From: Acanthornis magna
Lineage: Eukaryota; Chordata; Aves; Passeriformes; Acanthizidae
Reading direction: 5' to 3'
Assembly: GCA_036785705.1 (NCBI GenBank)
Contig: JAWUZG010000332.1
Coordinates: forward strand, 3,286,001 to 3,350,000
Length of the DNA: 64,000 nucleotides
Shown: piece by piece, positions 39,130 through 49,853 of the stretch
Numbering within the stretch: position 1 is the first letter of the stretch
How the letters are laid out: every line of letters begins with the position of its first letter
The notes under the pieces: generated by a model
What the model saw: the letters and a program-made list of their open reading frames with translations, nothing else
What the model was told of the DNA's origin: nothing
The model's database searches: none
Position numbers and translations under genes: made by a program

Positions 39130-40200
39130 CCCACAGACCCTGTCAAACTCATTATTTTAGTAATTGACAGAGCATTCATTGCTGGAGATCTTGCTGAAGA
39201 ACCTCGTGGAAAATTGTGTTGCCTGCATGGAATTCCCGGCCTGGTGCCAGCACTGTATATTTAAGCGAGTGTCACACGCGGCCATCGAGGGCTGCATCAC
39301 CAATGCTGGCTGCAGCCCAGGCAGTCCAGGGCTAACGTTTGGCCGGAGGAAATGAAGCAAGAGTTGATTTACACCTATTGGGATGGACCACCGCTGACCT
39401 CCATCGCCGATTCCCGCTGCCATGGGGAGCATCACTCCACGGCTCTTCCTCCTTTTGCTCATTTGGAAGACGGGGGTAATAATCCCCATCACCTATTTGC
39501 GAGGCTGTTGTGAATTTTCATGAGCTCCCATCTGAACGGGGCTTTGAGCAGGAAAACTGCTGTATCAGCTCTAGGCAATGATAAACAATACTCAGCATTT
39601 ACATATTCAAAGCACTTTGATTAACTCTTGGGGTTTAAGGACTTGAGTCGATTCCCACCCGACCGTAATGGCAGCTGGACGGGGCGAGGGGCGGCGCTGG
39701 AGGAGAGCTGGGGGGAGAGCTGGGGGTTCATCCCGCCGGGCAGGGCCAGGAGAACCCCCCGACGAAGTCACGCAAAGCACCTCCTGCCTTAAATCCCTGC
39801 CTGGAACGGAGAAATAATAAATCCGGCTGGTTCCCGCCTGCGGGAAGGGGCAGATCCCGCCATGCGGAGCGGGTGTCGAGCGTGGAGTATCATCGGTTCT
39901 GCCGCAGAAGCTGTAACCAGGTGTTAAATAGCTGTGAAATGCTAACTTGATTCATGCAGGAGTTGCCAAATAAAGGAATTTTTGTTTTCCTTAAAAAAAA
40001 AAAAATTAGTAAATGATGGGCCCACGCCTGCCCTGATGCACAGCGCCGTGACCTCCTCCCCAGAGGCCTGCGAATTCCACCGGGGCAAAAAGCCGCGGAG
40101 ACCAAATCCAGGAGCACTATTTCGCATTTTATTCAGCAGGTTGTTTTTTTTTCTTACCAAGTCTTCACAATCTCCTGGATTTAAATGCTACCCCCCCACC
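39130..40200. promoter_or_regulatory. Candidate conserved non-coding block
   Basis: About 1 kb of AT-richer DNA with TCATTATTTTAGTAATTGAC, CTGTATATTTAAGCG, TGATAAACAATACTC, CATATTCAAAGCACTTTG and CTTGATTCATGCAGGAGTTG. It includes an ancient MIR-like SINE (39455-39590), the kind of relic that survives in birds mainly under selection. No coding frame recognised. Confidence 0.4.
39455..39590 (+). mobile_element. Ancient MIR-like CORE-SINE fragment, + orientation
   Basis: Follows the MIR 3' half in order: CTCATTTGG, GGGGTAATAATCCCC, CACCTATTTGCGAGG, CTGTTGTGAATTTTCATGAG, then the degenerate tail around TATCAGCTCTAGGCAATG. Much older than the CR1 copies. Confidence 0.65.
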
Positions 40201-40259
40201 CCGCCCCTCCCCGGGGGATGCTCAGCCCCCGGGGGTTCCTGCTGCCACAGGATCCGCCA

Positions 40260-40640
40260 GCATTATTATTGAAATCACTGTCAAACAAGAGCAAAACCTG
40301 ACGAAACTTCGGTGCCGCCCTCACCCAGCGAGTTCAGATGCGGCAGCGGCCGGGGCTGCCTGCGCTGGGGAGGCGGTGTCCGTGCAGAACTGCCAGCTCC
40401 AGGGCAAAAGCCCTTCCTGAGCCCTGCCGAGCCGCCTCGTCAGCTCCTTCTGCCATTAATTAACGGCACTCTCGGAAAAAGTAGCTCTCCCTGCTCCATT
40501 GTCGGGGGCCAGCCATCCCTCACCGCAGGATTCCTGCGGATCCCCCAGCCCGAGGCAGAGGAGATGCTGCTGCCGCGTCCGACGCCGCCGTTGTACACCC
40601 AGCACCGCGTCCCTGGCCCTGAAAATCCGGCGCTGGCTGG
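40260..40640. promoter_or_regulatory. Candidate regulatory element with TTAATTAA
   Basis: CAGCATTATTATTGAAATCA near 40259 and CCATTAATTAACGGC (40453-40467) set in CpG-rich DNA. No gene seen; composition-based call. Confidence 0.28.
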
Positions 40641-41159
40641 GAAAGATAAAGGGCAGGGACACAGCCATCCCTGCGGGCGGCTGGAAGCGGTGAGCTGGGC
40701 TGCGCTGGCCGCCACGCATGAGCACTGCGAGGCCGCCGCTTTGGTTTCCTATATTAAAAAAGGTTTTCCTGCTGCTAGGAAGGAAACTTTGGGCACCGTC
40801 CCCTGTGCAGCAGCCTGGGAGCAGCAGCCGGAGCAAAGCCCTCGCCAGCTCCAGGAACGGCAGATGCTCGGAGCTGGTGGGGATGCGGGAAGCGTGGGGG
40901 TCTGCGTGGGCACAGCCGCCTCGGCCCGTGTCCCAGAGCCGGTGGCCGCTCCTGGAGCTCTTTGTACCCGGTGGTGGGGACAACTGGACAGAGCTGGCCA
41001 TGGAGCGGGGCCAGTGGGAGGGACAGATCCAGCTCCAGAACTTGCGGGGAGAGACCACAAGTGAGATGTCCCAGCTGCTCCTTTCAGCAGGAGGAAGGAG
41101 CGGGGAGGGCGAAGGGGTGGCTCTGTGGTTGGGGTACGGGGCTGACCCCGCCTGTCCCC

Positions 41160-41640
41160 GGCCCACCGGATAACAAGGACACGGGGACGGGGCAGCATCA
41201 CCCGACAAAACTCCCGGAGTCCCGCGCTCCCTCCGCGGCCCCCCAAGCGGTTCCTCCCGGTGCTGGCAGAACACCCCGGGGACGGGGTCCTGCCGTTCAC
41301 CCCCTGCCCGGTCCCGGTCCCGGTCTCGGGGGGGCTGCGCATCCCGCGGGGGGCTGCGGGGCGGCGCGGTGTGGGAACCCCAGGGTGCCGGTGCCGTGCG
41401 GTGCCGCGCCGGGGCCGTGCCGTGCGGTGCCGCCCGCGCCGCGATCGATCGGCATCGACCGTCCCCGCCGCGCTGCTCCAGTTTCCAGCCAATGTCGGGC
41501 GGCGGCGGCCCGGGGACCCGCCGGTGGCACCGCGCACCCGCCTGGCGCCGCCCGCGCCGCGCTGCCCCGAAGAGCCGGCCTGGACCGCGCCGGCCGCGGA
41601 GCCGCTCGGCCGGGGGCGGCGGCGGGAGGGCGCGGGCAAA
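41160..41640. promoter_or_regulatory. CpG-rich block with CCAAT box
   Basis: Very dense CpG (for example CGGGCGGCGGCGGCCCGGGG) with CCAAT at 41489-41493 and GC-box-like runs. Resembles a housekeeping-type promoter, but no exon or gene is recognised on either side, and a 36-bp minisatellite begins at its right edge. May be an orphan CpG island. Confidence 0.4.
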
Positions 41641-41641
41641 G

Positions 41642-42440
41642 AGCCGGGCACCGGGCAGGGAACTGGGCAGGGCAAACAGCCGGGCACCGGACAGGGAACT
41701 GGGCAGGGCAAACAGCCGGGCACCGGACAGGGAACTGGGCAGGGCAAATAGCCGGGCACCGGACAGGGAACTGGGCAGGGCAAACAGCCGGGCACCGGAC
41801 AGGGAACTGGGCAGGGCAAACAGCCGGGCACCGGACAGGGAACTGGGCAGGGCAAATAGCCGGGCACCGCAGCGGGCACTGGGCAGGGCAAATAGCCGGG
41901 CACCGGACAGGGAACTGAGCAGGGAAAACAGCCGGGCACCGGACAGGGAACTGGGCAGGGAAAACAGCCGGGCACCGCAGCGGGCACTGGGCAGGGAAAA
42001 CAGCCGGGCACCGCAGCAGGCACTGAGCAGGGAAAACAGCCGGGCACCGGACAGGGAACTGGGCAGGGCAAACAGCCGGGCACCGCAGCAGGCCCTGAGC
42101 AGAGCACTGGACCGGGTACTGAGCATGGCATCAGACTGGGCAAGCAGCTGGGCACTGAGCAGGGCACCAGACTGAGAACTGGACCAGACAAACAGCTGGG
42201 CACCACAGTGGGCACTGGACTGGGAACCAGACCAGGCAAACAACCAATCAATGGATTTGGAAAGCATTGGGGCAAACACCCAGGTACCAGGCAAGGAAAC
42301 GGTACACGGAACTGTACACTTTGTGCACGGAACTGGCACTGAACAAGGTACCAGACTGGGCAAACAACCAGACACTGGAGCAGATATGGAACCAAACTCA
42401 GAACTGGGCAAAGAACAAGGCACTGCAGCAGGCAGTGCTG
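41642..42440 (+). repeat. 36-bp minisatellite (12 tight copies, degenerate tail)
   Basis: Twelve units of 36 bases from 41642 to about 42,075, reading RAPDRELGRANS or variants (RAPQRALGRENS, RAPDRELSRENS) in one + frame, then a decaying tail with ACTGGGCA-type motifs to about 42,440. On the minus strand the units read LFALPSSLSGAR and form the core of an 850-codon open frame. The unit length is a multiple of three, which explains the open frames. Confidence 0.93.
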
Positions 42441-43642
42441 GACTGGGCACCAAACCATGCAGAGCAATGGTGACACTGAACCAGACTCTTAACCAGACAC
42501 AAAACCGTATATACTGGGTACCATTCTGGGTGGCACCGTGGCTGCACCCAACTGGGTATTGCCACACCAGGCACTGAATGAGGTGCTGAACCAGGCACAG
42601 TGTCACTGGGACATGCAGGGCACCGGGTGCTGCACTGGGCAGCCCTGTGGCAGGGACTGTGCCAGGCTGTCCTGTCCCACAGCACTGCCCTGCACCAACA
42701 CCCAACATCCCACACCACTGCTCCCACGCTGTGGCCATCCAAGCCCACCCCAGCGCCCCCAACACCACCCAGCATGACAGCAGGGACCCCTGCCACCCTT
42801 CACATTTGCTCCCTGGGAAGGGGCACATGTCCCACTGACACTGCAGCCCCGTTGGGACCCGTGAGCGACACCCTCCCAGCACTGCCACCCCAAGACCCTG
42901 TCCCCAAGGGGGTAGGTGCCACCCACTGCCACAGTTAACCAGGTGCAGCAGCAACAGGTCTGCCACCCTGGGCTGCCAGGAACACCAGCAGAACACCAGC
43001 GCCCACAATGCCCTTGCATTTTTGGGAACCCATGGATCTGGGGGCTTCTTTTGGCTTTATCCCAGCATGGGCAGGCCTGTGGTCCCCCCAGGTGCCCGTG
43101 GGAGGGTGCCGTGGTGGCCGTGCAGCTGCAGGAGGAGTGACAGCTCACGTTTTTTCCGTGACAGCGCCGAAATGTGCCCAAACACTGCCTCCATTATCCG
43201 CTCCTGGGCTCTCTGCACAAGCGGGAGAGTGACCCCAGCGTGTTTTGAAACGCAGCCCCTGCGCTAGGTACACAACCCGGCAGCTCTGCTTACCACGGAA
43301 ATGCTCGGCCCGGCTGGATAGAGCAGCTTTTGATTGTGTGGGTGTCGCTCCCGGAACCCTCCCACTGCTGCCTCAACCGCCTCGCAACCGGCAACGCAGC
43401 GAGTGGAAAACAAGGCTGGCCAGAGCCTGGGCGAAATCCCCTAAGGAAGGCTCTACTGAAGGAGCCCCACTCTGGCCGGGTGTTAAGAGAGCACTGATGA
43501 TGTGGTTTTTGAGGCATCCTTTGTGGAAAATGCAGGGAAAGAGGATTTTAAAGTGTCTAATGCTGTGGTACTGGGAACTTCAGAGGGTGGTTTTAAAGTG
43601 CAGCGAGATAACAGCAAGATAACTCTCAGGCACATGGTGGGA

Positions 43643-43731
43643 TTGTTGTGGTGTCCTGTGCAGGGCCAGGAGTTGGACTTGATGATCCTTGTGGGTTCCT
43701 TCCAACTCTGGATATTCCATGATTCTGTGAG
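43643..43731 (+). mobile_element. CR1 3'-end fragment, + orientation
   Basis: GCAGGGCCAGGAGTTGGACT then TGATGATCCTTGTGGGTTCC and CCATGATTCTGTG, the CR1 3' terminus of a subfamily different from the copies ending in the CCCTGCCCATGG type. Confidence 0.85.
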
Positions 43732-44164
43732 TAGTTGGAGGGAGCAGGCAAGGGAGAAGTGGAAAGGTGGAGGGCGGGATGCACCAGGATGGGCTAAGAG
43801 CTATGGAGTGCCTGTCGCAACAATGGAGCACATCCCTGGGCTGGCATCACTCATCTTATGAATGCCCTGTGCCACTCCCTGGGGCCAGCAGTGCCCCTCC
43901 AGTCCTGGGACAGGCATAGGCTGACTGTCCATGCAGACTGTGCCAGCACCCTGGCAGTGTGGGGCGTCCCTATGGATCATATTTTGGGTAATGCTGTGTG
44001 TGACCAATCTGCTCAGCAGGGAAGCAATGGATGACAGCCAGAGCAGGCAGTGAGTGGGGCTGGAGGGTCCCAAGGGCGGGTGGAAACACCCCAGACATGC
44101 CACTGTCACACATGCTGGGTCTGGGGGAGGTGAAGCCAGGAGCTCGGGGTGGCTTTGGGAGGTG

Positions 44165-44195
44165 ACTCAGTTTCCCGGATGGGCATGGGCAGGGA
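44165..44195 (+). mobile_element. Possible MIR-like core remnant
   Basis: GACTCAGTTTCCCGGATGGG resembles the MIR segment CTCAGTTTCC(N)nATGGG. Only about 30 bases, so it may be chance. Confidence 0.25.
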
Positions 44196-44199
44196 GGCT

Positions 44200-44237
44200 G
44201 GTGGCAGTGGTGGCAGTGGTGGCAATGGTGGTGGTGG
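44200..44237 (+). repeat. 9-bp tandem repeat (GGTGGCAGT)
   Basis: About four copies of GGTGGCAGT with small changes, ending in a GGT run. Confidence 0.8.
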
Positions 44238-45774
44238 CCGTTGGGCTGGCAGCGGGCGGTTGCAGAAGCTTCCTGTTTCTGCAGGATCCGGCTGGCATTG
44301 TGCCGCACAGCGAGGGGGGCAGAGCCTCTTCTTGCACCTGCCCAGAGCATCTGCTAGGGAGAAAATCTCCATGGCAACTCTGCCGGTTCCTCCATCCCTG
44401 TTCCACGGGGGACAGGGCGCTCTGCCTCTGCCTCCCCCCACACAGCTGGGGTGTCCCCATGGTGGGGACAGGCCACGGGTGCCCTGGGAGATGGGCTCTG
44501 GGAAAGGATGGCAGAGCAGCCCCTTGCCATGGGAGGCTGCTGATCCCTCCCCGTGGGGGCTCCGGGCCTCAGACCACCAGTGGCAGGAAGTGAGATCTGG
44601 GACTCACCAAATTTAGGAGGCAGTTCCCCACTTTGCTCCCAGTTTCAGAGAAGGCAGGTGGTTTCCCATCTTCCCTGACACATCCCATCAGGACACAGCA
44701 AACCTTCTGTGCCTCAGCTGGAGCTGAGACCTTTGCCCTTTCCTAAGTGCGGAGGGGGGATTTTGGGGAGGTGAAATGAGGTCCATTGGGACCAGGGCTC
44801 CTGAGCCTGGAGCCAGCGGCAAGCCTGGGTACTGAATGCTAACTTCCCGCTGTTCATTTGGGCATCCTTCCCTGGATGGGGATTGCTGAGTGCCATTCCG
44901 AGCCCCAGAATCTCCCCCTCACCTCGTACAGGTGCAGGGGAAGGGCTGGAGCTGCTTTCTTGGGCACTGCCTGTCTGGTGTCCCTTGGGAAGCTGAGCAG
45001 TGTCAGTCCCTCAGCCCAGGAGCCCTGAGCAGCAGCACCTTGCGCTGCCCTTGCTGCAGGGCTCTCTGTCAGCCTGGACTCCATGCGGGCTCCGGAAGGG
45101 GCCAAGAAGGAGGTGCAGGAGATGATTTTCAGTGAGACTGGAGAGGAAAGGGAGGGAAATGCAACTGGGAGTTGTGCTTGTGAGGGCTGTGGAGGCTCCT
45201 CACATCCTCTGGCCCTGCTATTTACCTGGGCACTGAGGGAAACTGTTGTGTTTTTTAAGGGCTGGAGTGACTCAGTGCCTACAAAGCCCCTCCTGGTTCC
45301 AGGAGTGTCTGGGATGCTGGGGGATAACCCCACCTCTCCAAAGGCCTCTGCTCCCACCAGTGCCTCCAGACACCTGCCACCCCTGCTATCCCAGCCTGGC
45401 TGGTGGGGCCTTCTCTCCTCCTTCCCACTGAGCTCCAGAGGGCACCTGCTCCATCCCTGGCCTCACTGAGCTCCTTCCCAAATCAGAGCATTCAGGCAAC
45501 CCCTCAGCTATTGGAAACCCACAGTCTGCACTTTTAAAAGCGTAAAGCAAATTGCTGTGCCAAGGAATTAAATGAGGGGAGCCCAGCCCTCACTCTGGGT
45601 GAGGGTAGGAGCATCCCAGCTGCAGACAGATCCCTCAACCACAACAGGACACCCCAAAATTTCATTTGTCCAGCCAGGATGCAGCCAGTCCCCACACCAA
45701 GAGGCAGTCTCCAACCCACAGGGTTTCCAGATGGAGGATAGAGTGGGACAACCCAAGGAATGGCCTCTCTGCTA

Positions 45775-45875
45775 TATAAAGGTGGAAACTGAGGCACGGG
45801 GTGATTTAGGGACTCAGTCAAGCCATGTGTGACAGGATGCAGATGGCCTGAATCCCAGGCTCTTCTCTGAATTGC
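45775..45875 (-). mobile_element. Ancient MIR-like SINE fragment, - orientation
   Basis: Contains GGTGGAAACTGAGGCACGGG, then GGGACTCAGTCAAGCCATGT and CCTGAATCCCAGGCTC. In reverse this follows the MIR order of CCTGGGATT, CTTG...CTGAGTC and CGTGCCTCAGTTTCC. Confidence 0.65.
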
Positions 45876-46040
45876 TGCTGAATTCTCCCAGAGGCAAAAA
45901 ATAGCAATTTTTGATTGCCTCTGAAGCACCCGTTGAGGATGCTGAGCCCTCAGGAAGGAGGGAGCCGTTAGTGGAAAGGATCCCAGGGCACCAACTGGAG
46001 CATGGGGACACCGTCCAGGTTGGGGGGAGCAGGGGACAGA

Positions 46041-46299
46041 GGTGATGAAAGGACAAGGGGCAACAGTTTTAACCTAAAAGAGGAGAGGGGTAGAATGGAT
46101 ATTAGGAAGAAATTCCTCCCTGTGAGGGTGGTGAGGCCCTGACACAGGTTGCCCAGAGAAGCTGTGGCTGCTCCATCCCTGGAAGCTTTCAGATTGGACA
46201 GGGCTTGGAGCAACCTGGGCTAGTGGAAGGTGCCCCTGCCCATGGAACTTGATGAGCTTTAAAGACTCTTCCTACCCAAACCATCCTGTGGTTCTATGG
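46041..46299 (+). mobile_element. CR1 LINE 3' fragment, + orientation
   Basis: GGACAAGGGGCAACAG, TAGGAAGAAATTCCTCCCTG, GGTTGCCCAGAGAAGCTGTG, CTTGGAGCAACCTGGGCTAG and the end CTGTGGTTCTATGG. Well-preserved CR1 3' region. Confidence 0.9.
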
Positions 46300-48137
46300 T
46301 GTCCTGCTCTGGGTCATGCTGGAGATGGATATTTGGGGTCATCTATGAACTGGAGTGAGCGTTTCCAGTGAGATCTCTGCCAGTCTCTGTGCCACCCCCC
46401 AGACTGGCCCAGGAATGTGCAGTGGTCAAAGCAGCACCAAAGCACTGCTCCTGGGATGAGGACCTGGCTGCCCTGGGAGCCATAAATCAGACCCACAGCC
46501 AAGGCATTGCTTGAAAGGACCTGGCTTCCACCTCTGGGCAGTGATTGTCTCTTCCTGGGGCCTTGCTGGTGGGCTCAAGTTGGTTCCTGGGGACCAGGAG
46601 TGACTTCTCCTGGATGCTTGTGGGACACATGCACTCACAGCCTGGCTTTCTCCCTACCCCAGCTTATGTGCCAGGTGGTGAAAGAGTTTGGCCTTTGCTG
46701 CTTGTTGAGAACTGCCCATGTGTGAAGATAAAACGGAGGGAATGTCACGTCCTGGCGCTGACGTCTCCAGGAGCGGCCGAGGGGGCTGGGACATGCTGGA
46801 GGTCACCACGAGGAGCTCTGATGGGCTGAGCTAATCAGCTTCACCCCTTTCAGACATCATCTGTGTAGCTCATACAGAGGAAAAGGATCCTGGGGGTGTC
46901 TGAACCCCAAACGCCCTTCTGGAGGATTGCGTCCTCCTGTCCTGCTGTGCCTGGACACCAGTGGAGGTCCCCAGTAGGCTGTGGAGGGTCTCATCCTTGC
47001 CAAGTGCTGGACTTTTCAGGTGGGTCTGAATTGGGGTAAAAGTGGTCTTGAAAATGAGAGGTTCCATGAGCTGCCCCATAGTCGTGTGGCACTGACACCC
47101 ACGGGGTGTTCCCACTCGAGCTGTGACAGGGCTCCGGGCCGGGAGAAGCTTGGGACCTGGGCAGAGGTTGGACAAAATGTGCTCATCACCCCGATTTGGC
47201 CCGGAATCTGCTATTTCAGTCTCTGTGACCTAATGCTCTGTAGGTGCCTTTGAAAATAGCCGGAGGGCGGCTGCAGGGGCTGGGTTTCAGCAGCAATCCC
47301 GAACTTGAGCTGCAATGGAGCAGCACCACAGCCCCACAAACCAGGGCAGTTTGGCAGAGACACCCCGAGGAACTGAATCTGCTGGATGTGAAGCGAGGGA
47401 AAATGTTTGATCCAGAGAATGCCAGAGCTCCAGGTCACTGCAGAACATGAGAACAGGAAAAGGTGGCAGAGTCCGAGGGGACGGTGCTGAAGTCATCAGC
47501 GTTAAAAATGGCACCAAAATCAGCCTTTTCCTGTGAAATAATTTGGCTGGAATGAAATTGTTTTTCCTGATGGCAGCCAGCCCCTTTAGGGGTTAACTGC
47601 AGCCCTGCTGAGAGAACTGTAAAAGGTGTTTCCGAAATATTTCCACTGCCCCGTTGGTTTTATGGCCAGGAAAGGCAGGGCAGGCCCGCCTGGGCAGCGG
47701 GGCGCTGCTGAAACCCAGCTGCAGGATGGCCCTGTGATGGAAACCAGGTTTGGGAAAGCAAGCAGGGATTCCAGGCTGGACATCGGGAAAGTCACCCAAC
47801 AGCATGGATGGATGCAGGAAGGGACTCCCCATTGATGCATCCCTGATGCCATGGGGATGCTGAAAGTCCTCCCTGGCTAGTGGGACAGAGTTGATGGGGT
47901 CTGGAGTTATGGAGGGTCTGGAGTGCTGATGGCTCAGACTTTGTAGGTCTGAAACATGGGAGAGGATGTGGAGAGGCACCTCACCCTGCTGATGGTGGAC
48001 CTCAGGGGCTCAGTGAGTAGAGACACAGAGGTTTGCAGGTCTGAAGGCCACAGGAGGTGCCATGATGCTGCCTGGGTGCTCCATGTGCCCTGGGATATTT
48101 GACTTCATCCATGTGCCCTTGGATCAGGCTTGGACAC

Positions 48138-48632
48138 AGGGAATCAGGGAATCATTAAGGTTTGAAAAGCCCTCTGAGATCATTGAGTCCAATCATTAAC
48201 CCAGCACTGCCAAGACCATCACTAACCTGTGTCCCCAGGTGCCACATTCACATGGCTTTTGAACATTTCCAGGGACAGGGATTCTACCACTTCCCTGGGC
48301 AGCCTGCTCCCATGCTTGACTGCCCCTTCTGTGAAGAATTTTTTTTTAATATTCACTCTAAACTGCCCTGACACAACTTGAGGCCATTTCCTCTTGTCCT
48401 ACTGCCATCTGCCAGGGAACAGAGCCTGACCCCCACCTGGCTGCACCCTCCTGTCAGGGAGTTGTGGAGAGGGAGAAGGTCCACCCTGAGCCTCCTTTTC
48501 TCCAGGCTGAGCCCCCCCAGTTCCCTCAGCTGCAGACCTTTCCCCATCTCTATTCCCCTCTCTGGACATGCTCCAGCCCCTCGGTGTCTTGTCATGAGTG
48601 GCCCAGAACTGAACAACAACCTGAGGGACACA
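48138..48632 (-). mobile_element. CR1 LINE fragment, - orientation
   Basis: Inverted CR1: GGGAATCATTAAGGTTTGAA, CATTGAGTCCAATCATTAAC, GACAGGGATTCTACCAC, TGACACAACTTGAGGCCATT, TCTCCAGGCTGAGCCCC, GACATGCTCCAGCCCCTC. About 500 bases kept; no intact coding frame. Confidence 0.9.
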
Positions 48633-49289
48633 GAGGGTTCTGGCCATTGGTGTGCTGGACACCCCAAAACTCATCCCAAAAAGCCCATTGCATGGAGTGT
48701 GGCCAGGAGCAAGCTTTGCTTTGTCCCAGGATGAGCATCCCAGAGGTTCCCTCCTGCCTGATGCCTCCTTTCAGACACTCCCAGCACTGGTGCTCACACC
48801 GTGCATGCTCCCTCTGGCTCGCCTGTGCAAGGCTTGGCTCCCTTCTTCCCTGTGCTTTCAGGCCAGGTTTCCAAGTGCTTTATGCTTAAGTTCAGGCCCA
48901 GAAATCTGTGTCCAGGCTGCAGCAAAGAAGCAGCAGCCAAGTCTGATTTGGGCAAAAAGTAGATTGAATTCCCTGACCTGTGCAGACAGGACATGAAACA
49001 GGAAAGTGGCCACGAAGTCACCTCTCCAAAGCATCCTTGTGTTTGTGGGGGGATCCTGGGCAGCCCACCTGGGCTGGTGGCTGGGTGGGCTCTGATCACC
49101 TCTGTACCTGGGAAGGGGCATCCCATGATTAAGGATAAGTGAAGGAAAGATGTTTTTTGCTGGGGCTTCTTCAGCTCTGTGTCACGGCTGGGCCTGGCTC
49201 ACAGCTGTGTGCAAGGGCGGCTGGCAGGAGCCAGCATTTGGTGGCCAGGCTGGCCTGGCCGAATTGAGGGGAATTTTTATTTTCACTCT

Positions 49290-49410
49290 GTGCCTTTTCT
49301 CCCTCTCAGAAGTAATGAAATGCAGAAGCCAGCATTAATGCACCATTAAAACTGCAAATTTCAGCACGCAGCCATCAGGAAATGCAAATACTTGGGTCTA
49401 CTGTCAGCGC
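49290..49410. promoter_or_regulatory. Candidate regulatory island with octamer ATGCAAAT
   Basis: AT-rich stretch with CAGCATTAATGCACCATTAA, AACTGCAAATTTCAGC and a perfect POU octamer ATGCAAAT (49382-49389). Neighbouring DNA is GC-rich. No coding content. Confidence 0.32.
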
Positions 49411-49772
49411 TACCTCTGCCGTGACAGTGGAGGAAGGGGCTGGCATGTGGCTGACCTTTGCTACTGGGAAAAAATCCCCGATGATGCTCAGCTTCTGGCT
49501 CTCGTCTTCCTCCCTGAACCCTTCGTCCTCTCCCACCTACATCTGGGCTCACCCCCTGCCAGCACTGAAGGGCACAAAGGGGAAGGGGGGCACAAAGGGC
49601 TGTTTGGCTCATCTGTGCCTGTCCATGGGGGTCTCATGCTCCTACCTGAGCTTTGGGGTGCTCCCAGGGGGCTCGGGTTGGGGAGTGAGATGGAGGGGGA
49701 GGCAGACTGTGCCAGGGCTGCTTTGTCTGTGCAGGGATGTGCCTGTCCCCAGGCCACCAAGGGTGACAGCCT

Positions 49773-49853
49773 GAGGAAGAGGAAGAGGAAGAGGAAGAGG
49801 AAGAGGAAGAGGAAGAGGAAGAGGAAGAGGAAGAGGAAGAGGAAGAGGAAGAG
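49773..49853 (+). repeat. GAGGAA hexamer repeat, purine tract
   Basis: About 13.5 copies of GAGGAA without interruption; all purine on the + strand. It reads as Lys-Arg repeats in one + frame and Leu-Phe/Pro or Ser repeats on the minus strand. Confidence 0.95.

Larger units (their letters stand above)
35561..39130. other. Intergenic sequence between the 24-bp minisatellite and 39 kb
   Basis: Moderately GC-rich. Holds the speculative minus-strand unit at 36940-37605 and an AT-richer patch with CTCGTTACGTCCTAATTCCC near 36,095-36,115. No other gene is recognised. Confidence 0.5.
42441..49770. other. Intergenic sequence with CR1 and MIR-like relics
   Basis: No gene is recognised. Contains CR1 copies at 43643, 46041 and 48138, MIR-like relics at 44165 and 45775, and an AT-rich island near 49,290. 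A perfect TATA-like CTATATAAAG lies at 45772-45781 beside the MIR relic with no credible ORF after it. Confidence 0.5.

Noticed and set aside
40456..43008. 850-codon and overlapping 575-codon minus-strand frames as genes
   Set aside because: They run through a CpG block and a 36-bp repeat in two registers at once, with no recognisable domain; composition and repeat periodicity explain them.
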